This document shows positions 53,129 through 60,184 of a DNA stretch of 64,000 bases, in pieces (within the stretch, counting starts at the first letter, position 1; every line of letters starts with the position of its first letter). Made by a program: the position numbers and the translations under genes. Source of the DNA: Flavobacterium hydrophilum (lineage in GTDB: Bacteria > Bacteroidota > Bacteroidia > Flavobacteriales > Flavobacteriaceae); the NCBI RefSeq assembly GCF_003202405.1, contig NZ_QJHL01000001.1, forward strand, positions 186,001 to 250,000. Reading direction: 5' to 3'. The notes beneath the pieces were generated by a model. It searched no databases, was not told where the DNA came from, and saw only the letters and a list, made by a program, of their open reading frames with translations.

Positions 53129-53482
53129 CTACCAAAGAGATTGTGTACTCAAACTGGTATGCCAGAACCCGTCAAAGTATTTCAGACCTGTACCGATGGC
53201 TCTGTCCATTGTTGAATGGGCCATCAAAATTATCCCGATGAGTATCAGTTTTCGATTTTCTTTTGCCAGTCCATACAGTCCAATGATTACAGCAGTTCCT
53301 TTAAAATGAATGAGGTTGTAAGTAATTGCACCTGCTGTCGAATTAAAAGCATAGCCTATCATGGCCAAATCGGGCACGAGCAAAAGAGCAGGAAACCACC
53401 ACCATTTTAAGTTTAGACGTGAAAATAAATAGATGCATCCGAGAAACATAATTAGTTCTTCAATTTGAATTAAAATTTCCAT
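53129..53482 (-). CDS. DUF4260 family membrane protein
   Basis: Protein of 117 residues with about four hydrophobic segments and the DUF4260 pattern: LEEL-like start IQIEELIMFLGCIYLFS, LKWWWFPALLLVPDLAMIGY, NSTAGAITYNLIHFKGTA and HSTMDRAIGTGLKYFDGFWHT. The final residues (SLSTQSLW) do not look like the family end; a frameshift near the stop is possible. Function unknown. It precedes the quinone-reductase gene downstream only by position; the two share strand and 32 bases of spacer. Confidence 0.8.
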   Translation of the reverse strand: MEILIQIEELIMFLGCIYLFSRLNLKWWWFPALLLVPDLAMIGYAFNSTAGAITYNLIHFKGTAVIIGLYGLAKENRKLILIGIILMAHSTMDRAIGTGLKYFDGFWHTSLSTQSLW

Positions 53483-53514
53483 AATATTGATTTTTAAAAG
53501 TTTATAAATAGGGA

Positions 53515-54084
53515 TTAATAAGCGTTTTTGATTTGGTTGGTCCAGTTTTCCAGATGTTCTGAAACGGGGCTGTCTGCCTTGTCGAAAAAGAGATGTTCTG
53601 CAACCTCCAGTCCTGAGTAAGTGTAAATTCCTTTGTCTGATGTCAGCAGCAAGGCCTTATCCATTCCGATTGCTTCATATTCTGCTTTTGATTTTCCGTG
53701 GGTATTGATAATGACAGCCTTTTTGCCAGCCAGTAGTCCTTTCTGAATGCCCTGATCGTAACGGTAAGCAAATCCATAACTGAAAACGCGGTCGATATAA
53801 CCTTTTAGAATAGCAGGTAATCCTGTCCACCAAATTGGGTGAATGAAGGTGATGCAGTCTGCCCAGGTAATGAAGTCTTGTTCTCGTTTTACATCTTCGG
53901 ATACCAATCCGCTTCGTTGTCCTGCCAGATCCTCTAATGAAAGAACAGGGTTGAAATTCAGTGCGTATAAATCCCGAATTACGACTTCGTGATTGTTTTC
54001 CTGAAGATGTGCTGCCGTAGTGTTTTTTAAGTAGCTGTTTAAACTGTTTGGATTGGGATGGGAATAAATAATAAGATGTTTCAT
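53515..54084 (-). CDS. NAD(P)H dehydrogenase (quinone) / flavodoxin-2 family
   Basis: FMN/FAD enzyme of 189 residues: MKHLIIYSHPNPNSLNSYLK, YALNFNPVLSLEDLAG, FIHPIWWTGLPAILKGYIDRVFSYGFAYR and AEHLFFDKAD. It reduces quinones or azo/nitro compounds with NAD(P)H. The ATG at 54084 is preferred to 54114 because the minus-7 box TACATTTG at 54112-54119 would overlap the longer start. Adjacent to a divergent-in-function AraC regulator read in the same direction, which may control it. Confidence 0.9.
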   Translation of the reverse strand: MKHLIIYSHPNPNSLNSYLKNTTAAHLQENNHEVVIRDLYALNFNPVLSLEDLAGQRSGLVSEDVKREQDFITWADCITFIHPIWWTGLPAILKGYIDRVFSYGFAYRYDQGIQKGLLAGKKAVIINTHGKSKAEYEAIGMDKALLLTSDKGIYTYSGLEVAEHLFFDKADSPVSEHLENWTNQIKNAY

Positions 54085-54111
54085 CGTTTTATATTTTATA
54101 ATTTGATGAAA

Positions 54112-54119
54112 CAAATGTA
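54112..54119 (-). promoter_or_regulatory. Minus-7 box TACATTTG for the quinone reductase gene
   Basis: TAnnTTTG 28 bases before the chosen ATG at 54084; decides for the shorter start. Confidence 0.5.
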
Positions 54120-54156
54120 GGATGTGCTTATGGGCTAAAATTGTAAGAAAACGAAA

Positions 54157-54978
54157 TCAGGATATCGGATTGCAGATATCCTGCTGGAATTTTAGGTATT
54201 GGGTAGGAGTAAGATTGATGTAATGTTTAAAGTCTTTTATGAGTTGACTTTGGTCATAATAGCCACATTCGGTTACAATTTCGAACCAATCTATTTTTGA
54301 AGTTGAGCTAGCCAGGTTTTGTATGAGTTCGATAGTTTTTAAAAATCTTTCGTACCGGTTGTACTCTTTTGCAGAATAACCAAAGTATTTTTTATGCTGA
54401 AGCTGCATATTACGTTCGGTCTGGCTGTTTTGACTCGCAACAGACTTTATAGAATTTAAAGATTGTTCCCTGAAATTGGACAGCTGTTCGGCAATTTTAT
54501 TTCTGTTTGCCAGGTAAGATTCACTAAATTCAAGAATACGGTTAACTCTTCTGTCAATATTTTGTATTTGGCTAAGTTCATGGCACAGCATCCCAAAACA
54601 ATCGTCGTTTACTAAATCGTCAGGACTGATGGGCAAATGTTCTGAAATAGCAGCATTGCCAAAAAAACGTGAAAAAGCATCATCTTTAAAATTGACGGTT
54701 AACATTTCGGTATCAGGAGGTAAAACGTAATCAAAAGCCTGTTTTATTGGGCCAATTATGAGGTATTTATCTACTTCTATTTTTGTGTTTTGTTTGGAAA
54801 GTAAATAGGGTTTTGCTCCGAAATTAAAAATTAATATAGTTTGATAAGAAGGCAATAAGGTTTTGGAAATGAGTTTTTCTGATTTATTTTCTGCAAAATA
54901 AAAATGAGTAAATACTTCTTCAAATCGGGATGGTATCGGTATTCTGAAGTTGTTGTATTCAGGATTTTCTTTTGTCAT
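54157..54978 (-). CDS. AraC family transcriptional regulator
   Basis: Regulator of 273 residues with an N-terminal cupin-like sensor part and a C-terminal AraC domain: QLQHKKYFGYSAKEYNRYERFLK (first helix-turn-helix) and DWFEIVTECGYYDQSQLIKDFKHYINLTPTQYLKFQQD (second). The signal is unknown. It follows the DUF3052 gene and precedes the quinone reductase by about 70 bases on the same strand. The palindrome GATATC (54159-54182) overlapping its stop could act as a terminator. Confidence 0.9.
   Translation of the reverse strand: MTKENPEYNNFRIPIPSRFEEVFTHFYFAENKSEKLISKTLLPSYQTILIFNFGAKPYLLSKQNTKIEVDKYLIIGPIKQAFDYVLPPDTEMLTVNFKDDAFSRFFGNAAISEHLPISPDDLVNDDCFGMLCHELSQIQNIDRRVNRILEFSESYLANRNKIAEQLSNFREQSLNSIKSVASQNSQTERNMQLQHKKYFGYSAKEYNRYERFLKTIELIQNLASSTSKIDWFEIVTECGYYDQSQLIKDFKHYINLTPTQYLKFQQDICNPIS
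54159..54182 (-). terminator. Probable terminator overlapping the AraC stop
   Basis: AGGATATC (54159-54166) and GATATCCT (54175-54182) arms with an 8-base loop; minus-strand sequence after it is T-rich. Confidence 0.5.
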
Positions 54979-54983
54979 TTCTT

Positions 54984-55448
54984 TTAACTTTTACGCTTTA
55001 TAAATGATTTATCAAGTTCCGGACTATCGGGTTTGTCTTTTAACTTGCCGTAGGTGTTATGGTACGTTTTTCCTTTTTTAGGATGAGTGAACTTTAATCC
55101 TGACCAGATTTCGTTAACGCTAAGACAAGTGCTTTCTACCAATCCAAAATCATAGCCCAGTTTGATTACGGTTTTGATGTTGAGGTCTGTTTCCAGTTTT
55201 TTGCCTTTTGGCCAGGAAACCCAAAGCATCCCGGTGGGTTTTAAGTGCTCTTTTAGTTTTGGAAAGAGTTTTGTAAATTCTGATTGCTTTTTTACAAAGA
55301 GATGAATGTAATCGAACTCACTGTCTAATTTGTCGGAAATATCCAGAGCAGGAAGCTTAATGTTTTTGATAGCTTCCTCATCTGAATTGAATAAAATTGC
55401 TTTGTTATTTTCTTTGATGCCCATTTTTTCGGCTACTGTTCTTTCCAT
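54984..55448 (-). CDS. DUF3052 family protein
   Basis: Protein of 154 residues: RTVAEKMGIKENNKAILFNSDEEA, DYIHLFVKKQSEFTKLFPKLKEHLKPTGMLWVSWPKGKKLETDLN, ending VNEIWSGLKFTHPKKGK. This matches the DUF3052 family, a Rossmann-like fold of unknown function. It lies 5 bases before the AraC gene start, hence co-transcribed, with a C-terminal basic tail. No catalytic motif is recognised. Confidence 0.85.
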   Translation of the reverse strand: MERTVAEKMGIKENNKAILFNSDEEAIKNIKLPALDISDKLDSEFDYIHLFVKKQSEFTKLFPKLKEHLKPTGMLWVSWPKGKKLETDLNIKTVIKLGYDFGLVESTCLSVNEIWSGLKFTHPKKGKTYHNTYGKLKDKPDSPELDKSFIKRKS

Positions 55449-55498
55449 TTTGTTTCATTTTTTAAGTTTATGAGTTTTTCGATTTTCCGGATTTGATA

Positions 55499-55882
55499 CT
55501 ATTTTACTTTTTCTAAAAGTAAGGGAAGAGAAAATATAATCGCTCCTATTAAAAAAATGAAAGTCAAAAGATGTATTTTGTAGTGGTTGGCTCTCAGGAA
55601 AATAAATTGCTGAATGGTACGGATTAACCAAAATAGAGAAGTTCCTGCCAAGAAATAATTTCCAAATTTAGTGTTTGCAAGTTCCGTTGGAAAAACAAAA
55701 CAAACTACAGCTGTAAAAATAAAATAATAAATGATTTGAATGTTTAGGATTTGCATAATCGCCTTATTTGCAAAACTTAATTTTTTTAAATCAGTATTCC
55801 AATGAAATATTTTCCAAAAGCCAATGTGGAAAAGTGCAAATGCAATGTTATAAAAGCCGCATATAAATACTATAGTTTTCAT
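55499..55882 (-). CDS. Hypothetical small membrane protein
   Basis: Protein of 127 residues with about four hydrophobic segments (VFICGFYNIAFALFHIGFW, IQIIYYFIFTAVVCFVF, YFLAGTSLFWLIRTI, LLTFIFLIGAIIFSLPLLL). I do not recognise a named family. It precedes the DUF3052-AraC pair on the same strand by 50 bases. Function not assigned. Confidence 0.75.
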   Translation of the reverse strand: MKTIVFICGFYNIAFALFHIGFWKIFHWNTDLKKLSFANKAIMQILNIQIIYYFIFTAVVCFVFPTELANTKFGNYFLAGTSLFWLIRTIQQFIFLRANHYKIHLLTFIFLIGAIIFSLPLLLEKVK

Positions 55883-56196
55883 GTAATTGTTGATTTAGAT
55901 TATTCTGCATTGTAAGTTAAATGCATTCGAAAGTATTTGTAAGAACGATTTTTTCTTACACGAATATAACCAATTTATTTTTTTGATCTGTTATTATGGG
56001 GTCTCTGCGTTTGAAATAAAAGTTTAATTTTAAAATCCCAAAGCAGATTTAAATTCCTGATCCACTTCAAATTGAAAGTTTTATTTGTTGGTGTAGGTTG
56101 GTGGTACAGGTTTACTTAAAACTATATTTTAAAGTCTAATATTACCTTATAAAAAAGTAAATTTGGTTTTAATAGTAAAGAACAAAAGAGCTTCTT
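55883..56196. other. 314-base gap, no gene
   Basis: AT-rich. It contains a short GTAAGAA/TTCTTAC hairpin (55939-55959) and the minus-7 box TAAATTTG (56158-56165) for the next gene. No other feature was seen. Confidence 0.7.
56158..56165 (+). promoter_or_regulatory. Minus-7 box TAAATTTG
   Basis: TAnnTTTG about 32 bases before the ATG at 56197. Confidence 0.5.
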
Positions 56197-56772
56197 ATGA
56201 TTCGGCAATCAGTTTTATTAATATCTAGTCTTTTTATAGTTTCAGGTTTTATTGTTCCTGCAACAATTTTAAAGTCAGATACAGATCTTGTTCAGTCAAA
56301 CATTTGGCATATTGCAGGGCCTGTAAATGAAAATTATGAAACAATTAATGCTGTCCGACAAAAGGAAGGTATTGTTCGGGTAACCGCTAAAGACAATCCT
56401 GTAGGCGAAATTGAACTGAATGTCCTGATTACATCGTCAGCGTCGAATGATGGAGTTCCGACTAACTTACCAGATAATTCACGTTTTGTAAAGATTACCT
56501 ATAAATCGACCCAGCTGATTAAATTGCAGGCACGTGAAGGAAACGAAGCAGGAACAGACTGTGTGCATGGTGGATCTCACCCAAGAGCTGATTTGCCGGC
56601 ATCTCCCAATACATTCAAAACCATAAAAATTCCATGGACCCATTTCAGGCAGGACGGATTGCCAAATGGAAAACTTTTGGATATCCACAATCTTTGCAAA
56701 TTCAATTTTGTCAATTATAATCCGGTCTCAGGAGCATTGCTGGAAATAAAATCTGTTGTAATTGAAAATTGA
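56197..56772 (+). CDS. Secreted protein with possible carbohydrate-binding-like fold
   Basis: Protein of 191 residues with an N-terminal signal-like hydrophobic stretch (LLISSLFIVSGFIVPATIL). The body (NIWHIAGPVNENYETINAVRQKEG, IKIPWTHFRQDGLPNGKLLDIH, LCKFNFVNYNPVSGALLEIKSVVIEN) resembles galactose-binding beta-sandwich modules such as CIA30 or CBM11. The family match is tentative. It is monocistronic with its own promoter box. Whether it binds sugar is unknown. Confidence 0.65.
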   Translation: MIRQSVLLISSLFIVSGFIVPATILKSDTDLVQSNIWHIAGPVNENYETINAVRQKEGIVRVTAKDNPVGEIELNVLITSSASNDGVPTNLPDNSRFVKITYKSTQLIKLQAREGNEAGTDCVHGGSHPRADLPASPNTFKTIKIPWTHFRQDGLPNGKLLDIHNLCKFNFVNYNPVSGALLEIKSVVIEN

Positions 56773-57201
56773 TATTTACTATAATTAAAATAAAAAAAAA
56801 CAAAAACGTCATTTTACCTAAGTTTGCGTTAGGGATTACTTCACAATGATTTTATTTTTCATCGGAGTTCAGTGAACTTCGTTTGTAGCGGTATCTCCCG
56901 ATTTAGAAAAACAAGGCTTTTTCAGCCGTAGTTTTTGTTGATCGGGAATTTAGCGGATAGCTTCCCGATAGCTATCGGGTAGGTAACGCCCAAAAGAATA
57001 TTCTCTTTAGTAAATAAAATAAAAAAGTAAAGGCATTTTGCGTAGTATTTTTCTAAGGATTTAATTACAACTATTCGTTATATTCTATAATTTAAGTTGT
57101 AAGAAAAAAAAGAAGTTAATGCTTAATATTGCGTATCTAAAAAATTTTCCTGAAGAATCCTGAAAGAAGATTTTTGCGTAAACCTTTATTTTCTAATTAT
57201 T
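56773..57201. other. 429-base gap holding repeat copy B
   Basis: Contains modular repeat copy B (56826-56993). The rest (57001-57201) is AT-rich; apart from this nothing is seen. Confidence 0.75.
56826..56993. repeat. Modular interspersed repeat, copy B (full length)
   Basis: Starts GCGTTAGGGAT and has CATCGGAGTTCAGTGAACTT, then TCTCCCGATTTAGAAAAACA and AAGGCTTTTT. After these come TAGCGGATAGC and the palindrome CCCGATAGCTATCGGG, and it ends in GGTAACGCCCAAAA. The ends TTTGCGTTA and TAACGCCCAAA are imperfect inverted repeats, which gives a MITE-like form of about 168 bases. Confidence 0.85.
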
Positions 57202-57606
57202 ATGTTCATAACTATTTTTACAGACACGATTAAATTTCACTACAAATCTAAAAACTGGCAGTATCATTTTAATGAAATTAAAGAACTCGGACTGCTCAAA
57301 AAAAAGAAAAAATATTTTCTTGAAAACGGTGCTTTTATTGCCGTAACCGTGGTAGCTTATTATTGTATGATTTTTTCAGACCTGATCGACTTATACTATA
57401 TTATTCCGACACTTTTATGTTACACTTTTATCATAATCTTAAGATTTGATAACGCTTCAGAATTTGTGTATTTCGTATTTGTAAAAGATATTTACAGAAA
57501 AGAAATAAAGATTAAAATTGCAGCAAAGGACCGACCACTGATCGGCGAACAGATAGATCATTTTCTGGATCATCAGTTTGAAAGAAGTATAAAAAAGACT
57601 GCTTAA
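57202..57606 (+). CDS. Hypothetical membrane protein
   Basis: Protein of 134 residues: a basic N-terminal part (TIKFHYKSKNWQYHFNEIKELGLL), two hydrophobic segments (AFIAVTVVAYYCMIF; YIIPTLLCYTFIIILRF) and a charged C-terminal part (EIKIKIAAKDRPLIGEQIDHFLDHQ). I do not recognise the family. A small membrane-peptide gene lies 12 bases downstream and shares its transcript. Confidence 0.7.
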   Translation: MFITIFTDTIKFHYKSKNWQYHFNEIKELGLLKKKKKYFLENGAFIAVTVVAYYCMIFSDLIDLYYIIPTLLCYTFIIILRFDNASEFVYFVFVKDIYRKEIKIKIAAKDRPLIGEQIDHFLDHQFERSIKKTA

Positions 57607-57618
57607 AAAAAATCAAAG

Positions 57619-57708
57619 ATGTATTTACTTGGAATTTCCTATTATGATTTCATTTTCATAACGGCAGCTTTGATATATGGTTGTTTTATTACTATCAAAA
57701 AAAAATAA
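57619..57708 (+). CDS. Possible 29-residue membrane peptide
   Basis: Open frame MYLLGISYYDFIFITAALIY followed by a GCFITIKKK end: one hydrophobic helix with a Lys-rich tail. It lies 12 bases after the hypothetical membrane protein and directly before a strong hairpin. The layout suits a real small protein, but the frame is short and unconfirmed. Confidence 0.45.
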   Translation: MYLLGISYYDFIFITAALIYGCFITIKKK

Positions 57709-57711
57709 TGA

Positions 57712-57748
57712 AAAACTGCATTTATCATTCCTACAATAATGCAGTTTT
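57712..57748. terminator. Intrinsic terminator-like hairpin
   Basis: AAAACTGCAT (57712-57721) and ATGCAGTTTT (57739-57748) are perfect 10-bp arms with a 17-base loop. Confidence 0.65.
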
Positions 57749-57834
57749 AGAATACCCTAAATAAGGTTTAGTTATGCTGTTAAAAAGTTTAATAGCGGGC
57801 TGTTTTAGCTATACCTGACCCCAAATTAAAAATT

Positions 57835-58221
57835 ATGGCCACAACAATTAAAAACAAAATCAAAAACATTAGAGAGTTAAAAAATTACACTCAGGAATAT
57901 ATGGCAGAAAAATTAGGTGTAACTCAGGCCGGTTATAGTAAAATTGAAAAAGGAAAAACTTCTTTGAGTTACGAAAAACTGGTCGAAATAGGAAAAATTC
58001 TTGATGTAAGTGTTGAAGATATCATCAGTTTTGATTACGACAGGTACTTTAATAGTTTTAATAAAATCAGCGGAAATAATAATGGGAGTATTTTGATTAA
58101 CACAGAAAATACTTCTACGATCAAAGAACTTTATGAAGACAAAATCCAGCTATTAGAAAAGCTTTTAAACAGGACAGAAATTGAGCTTGGACGTTATAAA
58201 CAAAAATTTGGGGAAATTTGA
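57835..58221 (+). CDS. XRE family helix-turn-helix regulator
   Basis: Regulator of 128 residues: an HTH_3 domain (residues 7-62) with KNIRELKNYTQEYMAEKLGVTQAGYSKIEKGKTSLSYEKLVEIGKILDVS (read in pieces), and a C-terminal stretch with STIKELYEDKIQLLEKLLNRTEIE that looks like a coiled coil. DNA-binding repressor or activator; no partner toxin is seen next to it, so it is not a clear antitoxin. It ends with a GCCCAAAA/TTTTGGGC terminator. Confidence 0.88.
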   Translation: MATTIKNKIKNIRELKNYTQEYMAEKLGVTQAGYSKIEKGKTSLSYEKLVEIGKILDVSVEDIISFDYDRYFNSFNKISGNNNGSILINTENTSTIKELYEDKIQLLEKLLNRTEIELGRYKQKFGEI

Positions 58222-58250
58222 AGTAACTCCAATTGAATTGCGTTCTGTTT

Positions 58251-58286
58251 TGGCCCAAAATTCACTTTTGGGCTAAAGCTTTTTTA
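58251..58286. terminator. Intrinsic terminator after the XRE gene
   Basis: GCCCAAAA (58253-58260) and TTTTGGGC (58266-58273) arms, followed by TAAAGCTTTTTT. Confidence 0.8.
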
Positions 58287-58316
58287 GAAACGGATAAATA
58301 CAATTATATATAGTGT

Positions 58317-58450
58317 GCGTTAGGGATTACTTCAAAATGCTTTTAGTTTTTCATCGGAGTTCAGTGAACTTCGTTTGAACCAGCGCCATTTTTCTTGTGT
58401 TTCTTTAGCAAGAAAAGATACGATCGGATAGTCTGGTCGAAGAGAACTCC
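58317..58450. repeat. Modular interspersed repeat, copy C (decayed)
   Basis: Starts GCGTTAGGGAT and has CATCGGAGTTCAGTGAACTT as in copy B, then diverges. Its end (GATCGGATAGTC and AACTCC) is degenerate compared with TAGCGGATAGC and AACGCC. Confidence 0.75.
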
Positions 58451-58466
58451 AAAAAAAAATAAATTC

Positions 58467-59018
58467 TTAATCGAAAAAAACTTTCAAATCGCCATAGATT
58501 CCCCAATTTTCAATAATAATTGATCTTTCGTATGGTCTCTCTATTAGTATAGGGCCAAAAAGAGCATCTTTGTTTGTAGACAAAATTTGGTCATTGTTAT
58601 CGACAACTATAGTGTTTCCATGAAAATCTTTTTTTTGTTTTGCCAGTATCCGGTCGTGTTTGTCTACAATTTTAATATCACCAAATATATCTTTTACTTC
58701 TTTCGCTATGATTTCTCCTTTTCCATTTTCAATCATAACATTTTTGAAAATATCTTTAACCTGTTTGGCTATAATTTTTTCGAATGGGTCTGTAATGATA
58801 ATATTACCAAAGATATCTTTCTTTAAAATTACGAGTGTTCTTCCATAAGCATCTTCAATAATAGTGTTGCCAAATAAGTCGGTTTTGTAATTTACTTCCA
58901 TTTTGTCATCAGTCTGGATTACAGTATGATTTAAAGAATTTGTTCTGTAAATGATATTCTGGCTGTAAGTAAAGTTAGAGAAGTATAAAAAGAGTAAAAT
59001 GAGAGTAATTTTGTTCAT
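58467..59018 (-). CDS. Exported protein of 21-residue tandem repeats
   Basis: Protein of 183 residues with a signal peptide (MNKITLILLFLYFSNFTYSQ). The rest is about six units of 21 residues with the pattern KDIFGNIxIxDxxxxIIAKxx, for example KDIFGDIKIVDKHDRILAKQ and KDFHGNTIVVDNNDQILSTN, ending WGIYGDLKVFFD. The regular beta-strand-turn pattern suggests a solenoid. I do not recognise a named family. Single gene with minus-7 TAAGTTTG at 59045-59052. Confidence 0.8.
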   Translation of the reverse strand: MNKITLILLFLYFSNFTYSQNIIYRTNSLNHTVIQTDDKMEVNYKTDLFGNTIIEDAYGRTLVILKKDIFGNIIITDPFEKIIAKQVKDIFKNVMIENGKGEIIAKEVKDIFGDIKIVDKHDRILAKQKKDFHGNTIVVDNNDQILSTNKDALFGPILIERPYERSIIIENWGIYGDLKVFFD

Positions 59019-59044
59019 TTGTCAGATTGTTTCACCAAGAAACA

Positions 59045-59052
59045 CAAACTTA
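59045..59052 (-). promoter_or_regulatory. Minus-7 box TAAGTTTG, 21-residue repeat protein gene
   Basis: TAnnTTTG on the minus strand, about 27 bases before the ATG. Confidence 0.45.
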
Positions 59053-59123
59053 GTGCCAAAAGTAATTGGATAAAATGAAAGATTCGAAGCAGCTTTGTTT
59101 GAAATTTAGGCTAATTTTTAGTG

Positions 59124-59182
59124 TAGTTTCATCTTTGTCAAAATTCAGCACTTTGACAAAGACTACTCTACAAGTGAAACTA
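59124..59182. repeat. Nested palindromic repeat
   Basis: Outer arms TAGTTTCA (59124-59131) and TGAAACTA (59175-59182); inner arms CTTTGTCAAA (59133-59142) and TTTGACAAAG (59152-59161), both perfect. It lies between the TSUP stop and the 21-residue-repeat gene and may also terminate. Confidence 0.8.
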
Positions 59183-59212
59183 AATTCAAAATATTTAATG
59201 TGCGTGAAAGCC

Positions 59213-59998
59213 TTAAAACAAAACTTCTTTCGTAATAATATAAAGTCCCATTGCGAGGACAAACCAGCCAAAAAGAGGTTTTAACTTTGTTCCGTCTATC
59301 CTTTTGGAAAGCTGGCTTCCAATCAGCATTCCTAAAAGTGCCATTGCTGTAATACTGAATAAAAAAGGATAATTTATAGGTGTTCCGATGTATAAATCGC
59401 CTGCAAAGCCTATTGAAGAATTGATAGTAATGATCAATAATGAGGTTCCGACGGCTTGTTTCATGGGCAATTTGGCGAAAAATAATAGAGCAGGAATAAT
59501 TAAAAATCCGCCTCCGGCACCCAGAAATCCGGTTATGATTCCGACTATGAAACCTATAAAAGCTAATTGAAGATAATTGGTTTCGGTACTTTTTATTTGT
59601 GGCTGTTCTTTTCGAATCATCGAAATAGCTGCTGTAATCATCAACAGTGAAAAGACAGTCATGATCAGAAAGTCTTTTGAAACGGTATAAGAAGCTACAG
59701 AAAAAAGGGTAGCCGCAATTTTTTGAAAAATAACTTCGCGGATAATTAAAATGGATATTACAGACGGAATCGCAAAATACAATGCCGATTTGAGCTTCAG
59801 ATTCCCCATTTTGTAATGGCTGTAACTTCCGGACAATGCTGTTAGCCCAACAATAAACAAGGAATACGAAGTTGCCTGATCGGGATTTACTTTGAAGAGA
59901 TATACTAAAATTGGAATAGTCAGTATAGAACCGCCACCGCCAATTAAGCCCAGTGAGATTCCGATAATGATAGATGCAAAATAACCTATATATTCCAT
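59213..59998 (-). CDS. TSUP family sulfite/sulfur-compound exporter (TauE/SafE)
   Basis: Membrane protein of 261 residues with about eight segments. Two internal repeats begin with GISLGLIGGGGSILTIPILVY and GIITGFLGAGGGFLIIPALLF, the TauE/SafE signature. The family exports sulfite, sulfoacetate or other organosulfur compounds, and some members carry sulfur into cells. The next gene upstream on the strand is a Crp/Fnr regulator (187 bases). A possible regulator palindrome ATCACATAAGGTGAT lies 56 bases before the ATG. Confidence 0.9.
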   Translation of the reverse strand: MEYIGYFASIIIGISLGLIGGGGSILTIPILVYLFKVNPDQATSYSLFIVGLTALSGSYSHYKMGNLKLKSALYFAIPSVISILIIREVIFQKIAATLFSVASYTVSKDFLIMTVFSLLMITAAISMIRKEQPQIKSTETNYLQLAFIGFIVGIITGFLGAGGGFLIIPALLFFAKLPMKQAVGTSLLIITINSSIGFAGDLYIGTPINYPFLFSITAMALLGMLIGSQLSKRIDGTKLKPLFGWFVLAMGLYIITKEVLF

Positions 59999-60053
59999 TG
60001 CAATTGTTTTGCTGCAAAGGTGGTTTGTAAATTAGAAAACTACAGTAACATTT

Positions 60054-60068
60054 ATCACATAAGGTGAT
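60054..60068. promoter_or_regulatory. Candidate Crp/Fnr-like site ATCACATAAGGTGAT
   Basis: Perfect ATCAC/GTGAT arms with a 5-base centre, upstream of the TSUP gene. A CACCTTTG near-match to the minus-7 box (60015-60022) lies downstream of it. Confidence 0.5.
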
Positions 60069-60096
60069 TTTTGGCTACAGATTAAAAGAATTTTGG

Positions 60097-60110
60097 CGCT
60101 AGTACTAGCG
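60097..60110. repeat. 14-bp perfect palindrome CGCTAGTACTAGCG
   Basis: Self-complementary with no loop, between TSUP and the Crp/Fnr gene. Next to it lies the 60113-60170 hairpin repeat. Could be a regulatory or recombination site. Confidence 0.6.
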
Positions 60111-60112
60111 TA

Positions 60113-60170
60113 TGTCAATTCGAGCGGAGTCGAAAATCTATAAAGCATTTCGACTTCGCTCAATGTGACA
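60113..60170. repeat. TGTCAATTCGAGCGGAGTCGAAA palindromic repeat
   Basis: Left arm begins TGTCAATTCGAGCGGAG at 60113, right arm ends CTTCGCTCAATGTGACA at 60170; they pair over about 23 bases with one or two mismatches. It is similar in kind to the element at 50277. Confidence 0.75.
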
Positions 60171-60184
60171 AAATATAATTCGTG

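Noticed and set aside
57835..58221. XRE gene as an antitoxin of a toxin-antitoxin pair
   Set aside because: No small toxin gene is adjacent; the 29-residue frame upstream is separated from it by a terminator and looks membrane-type.
59163..60017. Long open frame overlapping the TSUP gene in another phase
   Set aside because: Composition has Arg/Cys/Ser-rich runs and no family likeness; the TSUP frame is clearly the coding one.
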